Both the position numbers and the translations under genes were made by a program. DNA of 55,988 nucleotides. It comes from Salinivirgaceae bacterium. GTDB lineage: Bacteria > Bacteroidota > Bacteroidia > Bacteroidales > SZUA-534. The DNA lies in the NCBI GenBank assembly GCA_017557785.1, contig JAFYYA010000004.1, positions 1 through 55,988 on the forward strand, in the 5' to 3' direction. This document shows, piece after piece, positions 22,863 to 29,063 of the stretch (its first letter is position 1; every line of letters starts with the position of its first letter). The notes beneath the pieces were generated by a model. The model worked only from the letters and a program-made list of their open reading frames with translations, was not told the DNA's origin and did not search any database.

Positions 22863-25106
22863 TTGAAACGACTGGCAATGTTATTTTTAGGCATTCTGCT
22901 CACATCAGTGGCCGCACAGGCCGACACAGCCATCAACCTTGAAGGCGTTGAGGTTACGGCATCGTTCAAGGTGCGCAACGATATGCGGACAATGCCGCTT
23001 GCTTCATCGTCATTCTATCTGAAAGACATTGAACAACAGCAGATTAAATCAATTCAAGACTTTGCCGCCACCACACCCAACCTGCACATTCCCGACTATG
23101 GTTCAAGCACAACATCAAGCATTTACATCCGCGGAATGGGAAGCCGAATCGACAACCCAGCCGTGGGGATGTACGTTGACGGTGTGCCGTTTCTGAACAA
23201 AAGTTCGTTCGATGAGCCGCTTTGGGATGTTCGTCGGATTGACGTTCTGCGCGGACCGCAAAGCACACTATACGGACGCAACACCATTGGCGGGATTATC
23301 AGTGTGTCAACGCTCTCGCCATTCGATTACACCGGAACACGCGTCAGCCTTGAAGCCAGCAACGGCCAGATGTGGCGCGCTTCGGCATCGTCGTATTTGC
23401 AACCGACCAATCATTTCGGATTGAGTGCAGGGCTGAGCATTGGCCACACGGGCGGATTCTTCAGCAATGAGTTCACCGGCGACCGCTGCGACTGGCGCAA
23501 CAGCGGCAGTGCACGTTTGCGGATGATGTGGCGCACGGGCGATTGGACTATCGATAACTCATTGAATGTAAACCTAACAAACGAAGGAGGTTATGCCTAT
23601 GCACAGTTCGACACTGTGCGGCGCACCACACTGCCCGTGGCCTACAACGATGAGTGCGGCTACCGCCGTCTGCACATCGCCGAAGGACTTGTGGCTCAAC
23701 GCAATATGAATGTCGTAACGATGAAAAACGTACTCTCGCTGCAATATCTCGACGACGATATGCGGCTCGACCAAGACTTCACAACGCGCAGCCTTTTCAC
23801 CTTGCAGCAGACTCAAAAAGAGTTCACCGTGAGCGATGAAATTGCTTTTCAGAATGCCGATAAATCGCAGATGCTCAATTGGCTGGCGGGTGCGGCAGCA
23901 TTCTTCAAGCACAATCGGATGAGCGCACCCGTGATGTTTAAGCGCGACGGTATCCACGAGTTGATTCTGGACAACGCCAACCACGGCTTGCAGACGGTTT
24001 TCCCCGACGATAGTCTGAGTTTCAGCGAGGATGAGTTCACCATCGGCAGCCGCTTCACAACGCCCACCATCGGGCTTGCAGCATACGGACAAGCCGAATT
24101 ACGGCTGTCGGATTTTGTATTGACTGCGGGCCTGCGGGCTGATTATGAACGCATTGCATTCGACTACGCCAACAGCGCCGAAGTGCACTACAATTTCTCG
24201 TACACAATGCGCGACTACCGCCTGTCGCGGACGGCCATCAGCGGCAGCGAGCACCAGACTTTTGTGGAACTGATACCGAAACTATCGGTGCAATACGTTG
24301 TGGGTGAGCAAAATATCTATCTGTCGGCAGCACGCGGATTCAAGGCAGGCGGCTACAACTCGCAGATGTTTTCCGACATTCTGCAAAACCAGATGAAGGC
24401 AGACCTGATGGGTGCTTTAGGTGTTTATTTCAGCACAGGCACTGAGGGCTATCCTATTGATAAAGTGATTGATTACAAACCCGAACACGACTGGAATTTT
24501 GAGGTGGGGGCTCATTTCCGCACACCCGACCAGCGGCTCACCGCCGATGTGGCGCTCTTCAGCATTTTCTGCACCGATCAGCAGTTGACCGTATTTCCGT
24601 CGGGCAAAGGCACCGGCCGGATGATGACCAACGCAGGCCGCTCACGCTCTGTTGGCGTCGAAGCCGCGCTAGCTGCAAAACCTTGCAAAACAATCAGTTT
24701 ATCAGCATCATACGGCTATACCAACGCCACTTTCACCGATTACGATAACGGTCTGGCCGACTTTTCGGGCAACCATCTGCCCTACGTTCCACAGCACACC
24801 ATTTCGGCCACTGCCGACTACGAGCGAACCATTAGCAATCGTTTTATAAACAGCGTTTTAGCACAACTGCGCCACACTGGCGCAGGACGCATCTATTGGG
24901 ACGAAGCCAACAGAGTCTGGCAAGACTACTATTCGCAATTGGGTGCGTCGGTTGGCGCAAGCGGCAATGTCTGGAATCTGCAACTATGGGCAAAAAATAT
25001 TACCAATCAAGATTTTGCAAACTTTCATTTCACGTCGGTTGGCCGGACGTTCCTTTCGAAAGGAAAGCCGCGGCAAATCGGCCTAACATTGAATCTTTTT
25101 TTATAA
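22863..25106 (+). CDS. TonB-dependent outer-membrane receptor
   Basis: Outer-membrane import channel powered by TonB, of the iron-complex/vitamin receptor type (COG1629-like), about 747 residues. A signal peptide ends near AAQA. A plug domain follows (LEGVEVTAS... IKSIQDFAATTPNLHIPDYG, VDGVPF, VLRGPQSTLYGRNTIGGIISV), then a 22-strand barrel ending in an aromatic residue (NLFL). No N-terminal carboxypeptidase-like domain and no SusD neighbour is present, so it is not a SusC. The start is uncertain: TTG at 22863 gives a basic signal-peptide N-terminus, ATG at 22878 loses it. A calycin-like lipoprotein gene follows within 20 bases, so the two probably act together; the ligand is unknown. Confidence 0.9.
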   Translation: MKRLAMLFLGILLTSVAAQADTAINLEGVEVTASFKVRNDMRTMPLASSSFYLKDIEQQQIKSIQDFAATTPNLHIPDYGSSTTSSIYIRGMGSRIDNPAVGMYVDGVPFLNKSSFDEPLWDVRRIDVLRGPQSTLYGRNTIGGIISVSTLSPFDYTGTRVSLEASNGQMWRASASSYLQPTNHFGLSAGLSIGHTGGFFSNEFTGDRCDWRNSGSARLRMMWRTGDWTIDNSLNVNLTNEGGYAYAQFDTVRRTTLPVAYNDECGYRRLHIAEGLVAQRNMNVVTMKNVLSLQYLDDDMRLDQDFTTRSLFTLQQTQKEFTVSDEIAFQNADKSQMLNWLAGAAAFFKHNRMSAPVMFKRDGIHELILDNANHGLQTVFPDDSLSFSEDEFTIGSRFTTPTIGLAAYGQAELRLSDFVLTAGLRADYERIAFDYANSAEVHYNFSYTMRDYRLSRTAISGSEHQTFVELIPKLSVQYVVGEQNIYLSAARGFKAGGYNSQMFSDILQNQMKADLMGALGVYFSTGTEGYPIDKVIDYKPEHDWNFEVGAHFRTPDQRLTADVALFSIFCTDQQLTVFPSGKGTGRMMTNAGRSRSVGVEAALAAKPCKTISLSASYGYTNATFTDYDNGLADFSGNHLPYVPQHTISATADYERTISNRFINSVLAQLRHTGAGRIYWDEANRVWQDYYSQLGASVGASGNVWNLQLWAKNITNQDFANFHFTSVGRTFLSKGKPRQIGLTLNLFL

Positions 25107-25126
25107 ACAATTAAATATCAGTTAAA

Positions 25127-25585
25127 ATGAAACATTTTTTTAGTTTTTTGATTTGTGCCGCAATGCTCTCATTTGTGGCTTGTGACGAGAACGACGACAG
25201 CAAAGACGTCAATCCAACACCCCAAGCAGCATCGGCTTTAGGAACAGTTACAGTGACGCAAGCCGACAGCAGCGAGTTCAGCAAAGACGACGTGAACGTT
25301 GCTTTGACCTACGCCGAAGACAGCATGACCATCGCCATGTTCAAAGTGAAATTTGCCGAACGTATGCCGCTCGAACTCGACATGACCATCGGCGGTGTGC
25401 AGTACAGCAACAACGACGGCGACATCAAACTGTGGGGCAACAACATTGTTCCGCAAGCAATGGGCGGCGCGTTCCCGAAGTACACCATCACCAATCTTGA
25501 AGGGGAAGTCAGCGACGGGGAAGTCTCATTCACAATGATGTGCGGTGAGTTTCCTACACGGTTCAAAGGAGCGCTGATGAAGTAA
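25127..25585 (+). CDS. Calycin-like beta-barrel lipoprotein
   Basis: A 152-residue exported lipoprotein (signal peptide with lipobox SFVAC, Cys19). The mature part reads GTVTVTQADSSEF..., then LTYAEDSMTIAMFKVKFAERMPLELDMTIGGV and YTITNLEGEVSDGEVSFTMMCGEFPTRFKGAL. This resembles the Bacteroidota calycin-like domain (PF13944 as I recall). Such proteins often sit beside TonB receptors and may bind a small hydrophobic ligand or haem; that role is inferred. It lies 20 bases after the receptor and before a terminator, so the pair forms one transcript. Confidence 0.8.
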   Translation: MKHFFSFLICAAMLSFVACDENDDSKDVNPTPQAASALGTVTVTQADSSEFSKDDVNVALTYAEDSMTIAMFKVKFAERMPLELDMTIGGVQYSNNDGDIKLWGNNIVPQAMGGAFPKYTITNLEGEVSDGEVSFTMMCGEFPTRFKGALMK

Positions 25586-25614
25586 TCGCTATTTGGAACT
25601 AATTCTGCTACACG

Positions 25615-25645
25615 AAGGTACGGGCAACCGTGCCTTTTGTGTTTC
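25615..25645 (+). terminator. Terminator after the receptor-lipoprotein pair
   Basis: AAGGTACGG, loop GCAA, CCGTGCCTT (one G-T pair), then TTTGTGTTT. Confidence 0.8.
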
Positions 25646-25702
25646 AATGGGTTAGATGTCTGATTATCGACTGACGGGAACGGTGTTGTCGCTATTTTTT
25701 CT

Positions 25703-25710
25703 TACGTTTG
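25703..25710 (+). promoter_or_regulatory. -7 box TACGTTTG before the AraC regulator
   Basis: A perfect TAnnTTTG followed by CCGC, 19 bases before the ATG at 25729. The TTG inside it is not used as a start. No -33 box is obvious. Confidence 0.55.
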
Positions 25711-25728
25711 CCGCAAAAACCGACACAG

Positions 25729-26607
25729 ATGCACACACCAGCACACGGCGGAACTAATGCGATGGGGCGGATTGGCGGCAGCAGAATGGCGCCATTCTCT
25801 ATCCGTCTGCTCGACGAGCATTGCCAGCATGCAGTGTCGTGCCCTACACCACCCATCCGTTCGGCAAATCACAACTTCATGTTTCTCATGAAAGGCGAAG
25901 TGCTGATTGAAGCCGAATCGGTTCAGCAACTGGTCGGAGCCAACGAGTGCATCATTATTCCCGCGGGCAACTTGTTCTCAATCAGATATTTCAAAGACTG
26001 TTTCGGCTATATGGGCAGTTTCAGCACCGATTTTCTCTGCACTAGTCCGGCGGTGGCGGGAATCTACAAGGGAATAGCCTTTGTGCAGGCCGGCGGCAGC
26101 CGCATAACACGCTTCGACCACAGCCGTAGCGGATTTGTCGAGATGCTGCTCGAACGCGTCATGGCCGAAACGCTGTCGGTGCCGCAAAGCGACGATGTCA
26201 TCCGAGCCAACATGAACTCATTTTTGGTTGAGATGGCCACCGAATCGGAAAAAACAACGGCACACATTGCGCTGCCTAACGTACTGAGCAACAAGTTCAT
26301 GAAGATGGTTTTCGAAAACGGGCAAAGCAACTTGTCGGCAGCCAAATATGCAGAAAAACTTGATGTCAGTCCGAACCATCTGAGCAAAACCATCAAACAG
26401 AACACAGGCCACCCCGTAACATACTGGATAAACGAATCGGCTATGATGGCCGCCAAAATGCTGCTCAAAAACACCGATTTGACAATGAGCGAGATAGCCG
26501 AGCAGTTGGGCATGATGGACCCGTCATATTTTGCCCGCCGCTTCCGCCAGCACGAGCGCATGACACCCACCGAATACCGAAGGATTGTCCGGGGAAATTC
26601 AAATTAG
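25729..26607 (+). CDS. AraC-family transcriptional regulator
   Basis: A 292-residue DNA-binding protein with an N-terminal cupin-like sensing domain (about 15-170: FMFLMKGEVLIEAESVQQLVGANECIIIPAGN) and a C-terminal double helix-turn-helix (about 190-290: LSAAKYAEKLDVSPNHLSKTIKQNTG... MSEIAEQLGMMDPSYFARRFRQHERMTPTEYRR). It lies behind a terminator with its own promoter, and follows the TonB receptor pair, so it is a good candidate to regulate that pair. The ATG at 25729 is chosen over a TTG inside the promoter box. Its stop overlaps the end of the convergent folP by four bases. Confidence 0.9.
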   Translation: MHTPAHGGTNAMGRIGGSRMAPFSIRLLDEHCQHAVSCPTPPIRSANHNFMFLMKGEVLIEAESVQQLVGANECIIIPAGNLFSIRYFKDCFGYMGSFSTDFLCTSPAVAGIYKGIAFVQAGGSRITRFDHSRSGFVEMLLERVMAETLSVPQSDDVIRANMNSFLVEMATESEKTTAHIALPNVLSNKFMKMVFENGQSNLSAAKYAEKLDVSPNHLSKTIKQNTGHPVTYWINESAMMAAKMLLKNTDLTMSEIAEQLGMMDPSYFARRFRQHERMTPTEYRRIVRGNSN

Positions 26608-27449
26608 AGTTTGTCGGCAGAAGTCGGATTCATCATTTTCCACATCTTCACAACCTGCACTGCTTCAAGCACATCGTGAACTCGCAAGATTGATGCGCCG
26701 CCTTGCAGAGCAAGCATGTTGAGTGCGGTGGTAGCATTAAGCGACTGCTCAGGTGTGATACCAAACAATTTATAAATCATCGATTTGCGAGAGATGCCCA
26801 CAAGTACAGGACGTCCGAAAACCGAAAACTCGACCAAGTGGGCAAACAGTTCGTAGTTCTGCTCTAGCGTTTTGGCAAAGCCGAATCCAGGGTCGATGAT
26901 GACATCGTGCACACCCAAATCGGTCAGGCGGCGAAGCGGCTGCGAGAGTTCGCTAATCACATCGGCAAGCAGATTATTATAATGGGTGTTCTGCTGCATT
27001 GTGGCCGGCGTTCCGCGCATGTGCATCAAAATATATGGAACTTGCAGCCGTGCAACAGTAGCAAAAATCTTGTCATCGAGTGTGCCGCCCGACACATCGT
27101 TGATGATATCGGCACCGGCATCAACGGCTCGTTCGGCCACGCTACTGCGGAATGTATCGATGGAAATAACAGCCTGCGGATGGCGGCGGCGAAGTTCGGA
27201 CACCACGGGCGCAAGGCGGTTCCACTCTTCGTCGGCTGGCACTTCGGCCGCACCGGGTCGCGTTGAGTAGGCACCCAAATCAAGAATATCAGCACCCTGA
27301 GCCAACGCTTCATCGGCACGAGCCAGTGCCGCTTCGGTCGACGGACAGCGGCTTCCGCTGTAGAAACTGTCGGGCGTGACGTTCACAATAGCCATCACTT
27401 TCGGGCGGCTCAAATCGACAAGACGGCCGCGGCAATTAATTGTGCTCAT
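26604..27449 (-). CDS. folP: Dihydropteroate synthase
   Basis: Condenses p-aminobenzoate with hydroxymethyldihydropterin pyrophosphate in folate synthesis; it is the sulfonamide target. The 281-residue TIM barrel shows MAIVNVTPDSFYSG near the start, DILDLGAYSTRPGA, INDVSGG, LMHMRGTP and DPGFGFAKTLEQNYELF. The length is normal. The start is the ATG at 27449, just downstream of a TACCTTTG promoter box on the minus strand. Many Bacteroidota have folP directly before cdaA, but here the two are about 12 kb apart in opposite orientation. Nothing in the sequence suggests a resistance allele. Confidence 0.95.
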   Translation of the reverse strand: MSTINCRGRLVDLSRPKVMAIVNVTPDSFYSGSRCPSTEAALARADEALAQGADILDLGAYSTRPGAAEVPADEEWNRLAPVVSELRRRHPQAVISIDTFRSSVAERAVDAGADIINDVSGGTLDDKIFATVARLQVPYILMHMRGTPATMQQNTHYNNLLADVISELSQPLRRLTDLGVHDVIIDPGFGFAKTLEQNYELFAHLVEFSVFGRPVLVGISRKSMIYKLFGITPEQSLNATTALNMLALQGGASILRVHDVLEAVQVVKMWKMMNPTSADKL

Positions 27450-27465
27450 TGTTTTCTGTTTTCGG

Positions 27466-27473
27466 CAAAGGTA
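27466..27473 (-). promoter_or_regulatory. -7 box TACCTTTG for folP (minus strand)
   Basis: Perfect TAnnTTTG followed by CCG on the minus strand, 16 bases before the folP ATG. The repeat copy B lies just upstream and supplies a possible TTG for the -33 region. Confidence 0.6.
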
Positions 27474-27484
27474 ATTAAAGACTT

Positions 27485-27503
27485 CAGACTACGGACAACA
27501 GAC
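27485..27503 (-). repeat. Dispersed intergenic repeat, copy B
   Basis: Exactly the reverse complement of the first 19 bases of copy A (5798-5816). On the folP coding strand it reads GTCTGTTGTCCGTAGTCTG, upstream of folP. Confidence 0.75.
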
Positions 27504-27614
27504 TTCAGACAATAAAACTGTTGAATAGGTGGCAAGAAGTTTGATGGTTTGCGTTTGTGTCTTCGATTTGTGTTTTAAAAATTCCTTATTATTGCATTTT
27601 AAATCTGACTGAAG

Positions 27615-28598
27615 ATGAAAAAAATATCATTGATAATGGCAATACCATTCATTATGGCAAACACAGTAAATGCACAAATACCAGAAGGTTACGAAGTGGC
27701 AACCTGGCACAATTTCAGCAAGGCAGCCATCACCTACTCTTTCGATGACGGCACTCCGAACCAGATTCCAGTGGCTGTTCCGTTGCTCGACAAATACGGT
27801 TTTCACGGCACTTTCAATCTGATTACCAGTTGGGTAAAAGATTGGAACGAGTGGAAAGATGTCGCTAACAAAGGCCACGAGATTGCTTCGCACACCGTGA
27901 CGCACGCCAACTTTGGCCAAACACCCGAAGACAAGCAAGACGAAGAGTTGGCCGAATCGAAGAAAATCATCGAACGCGAGATTGGAAAAGAGTGTATCAC
28001 AATGGTTTATCCGTACTGTGTGACCGGCAACGACCAGATTGTGGCACGCTATTATATCTCAGCGCGCGGTTGCAGCGGCCAGATTGGCAATTCAACTCCC
28101 GAAAATATGTTCAACATCACATCGCGAGTGGTTGGTACTGAGAGCGACATGCAGACTGCCGACAATTTCAACAAGTGGGTGGATTCGGCTACCCAAACCA
28201 AAGGTTGGTGCGTGTTCCTGATTCACGCGCTCGACGGTGACGGCGGTTACTCGCCAATAGAATCGACAGAGTTTGAAGCACATCTAAAATATGTAAAGCA
28301 ATCGGGGCTGACATACTGGGTTGGCACTTTTGCTGAAATCTCAAAATACATTATCGAGCGCAACTCACTCACAATCAACGAGCGGCAAGACAACGACTTT
28401 TTTGAGATAACCATTGGCTGCACGGCTCAAAGCAGTCTGACCAAACTCGACCAGCCAATAACCATCAAGCGCAAGCTGCCCGAAGGCTGCACTACAGCCC
28501 GCATTGTGCGCAACAACAGTGAGATACCGTCGCTGATTGCCGATGGAAGCATCATCTTCGATGTGGTGCCCGACGAAGTTTATGTGCTATCGTTCTGA
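27615..28598 (+). CDS. Secreted polysaccharide deacetylase-family protein (NodB homology)
   Basis: A 327-residue exported protein (signal peptide ending near VNAQ) of carbohydrate esterase family 4, which removes acetyl groups from chitin-, xylan- or peptidoglycan-like polymers. The NodB domain has the TYSFDDG metal aspartates (about residue 37-43), the HEIASHTVTH histidine pair (about 93-102) and a later LIHALDGDGG segment with the second catalytic histidine. About 85 C-terminal residues form an extra beta-rich domain of unknown role. The ATG is the first after the spacer that contains repeat copy B. The natural substrate cannot be read from the sequence. A terminator follows. Confidence 0.87.
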   Translation: MKKISLIMAIPFIMANTVNAQIPEGYEVATWHNFSKAAITYSFDDGTPNQIPVAVPLLDKYGFHGTFNLITSWVKDWNEWKDVANKGHEIASHTVTHANFGQTPEDKQDEELAESKKIIEREIGKECITMVYPYCVTGNDQIVARYYISARGCSGQIGNSTPENMFNITSRVVGTESDMQTADNFNKWVDSATQTKGWCVFLIHALDGDGGYSPIESTEFEAHLKYVKQSGLTYWVGTFAEISKYIIERNSLTINERQDNDFFEITIGCTAQSSLTKLDQPITIKRKLPEGCTTARIVRNNSEIPSLIADGSIIFDVVPDEVYVLSF

Positions 28599-29063
28599 TA
28601 ATTAAACATTAATAGGTAGGGTATTAGGGGAAGCTTTGTGGCTTCCCTTTTTGATTGCCAATCGTACATCTTAATAAGATAGTTTGATAATCAATCGATT
28701 ATCTACTTTACTATCGATAATTCCGCATTTTTTGCCCACAAAACAGATATTTTTTGGACTGATATTCAGCCACCCATATTTCAGCATACGTATCATACTG
28801 ATTTTCAATGGTACTATTTTAGGATTTATCGGCAAAAAAGGCTGTTTGGAATGGTATTTGTTAGTTCGCGTGCCGCCAAACGGCGTTTTTATCGGTAAAA
28901 ATGGGCGAAACATAGACTCAGATTAAAATTCGGGAACTTCAATCGGCATTTTCTAACCCTTCATCTATAAGAAGATTGCGGTTTGGTTGAAACAAAATAT
29001 ACTTGCATCGTCGAAAATGACAAAAAAGAGAATGAAATTATAAACACATAAAAAAACAGTGAT
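28599..29063. other. 465-bp gap without a credible gene
   Basis: After the terminator the sequence is AT-rich. It contains a GATAATC-AATC-GATTATC hairpin (28686-28703), a weak CGCC-AAAC-GGCG stem followed by T5 (about 28873-28891), and two similar words (TTATCGGCAAAAAAGGC and TTATCGGTAAAAATGGGC). Overlapping 80-codon frames on both strands show no family features. TATACTTGC at 28998 may be part of the promoter of the next gene. A small RNA is possible but unproven. Confidence 0.5.
28628..28652 (+). terminator. Terminator after the deacetylase gene
   Basis: GGGAAGC, loop TTTGTG, GCTTCCC, followed by TTTTT. Confidence 0.85.

Noticed and set aside
28671-28926. Two overlapping 80-codon frames on opposite strands in the 465-base gap
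   Set aside because: Low-complexity AT-rich translations with no shared family features and no start context.
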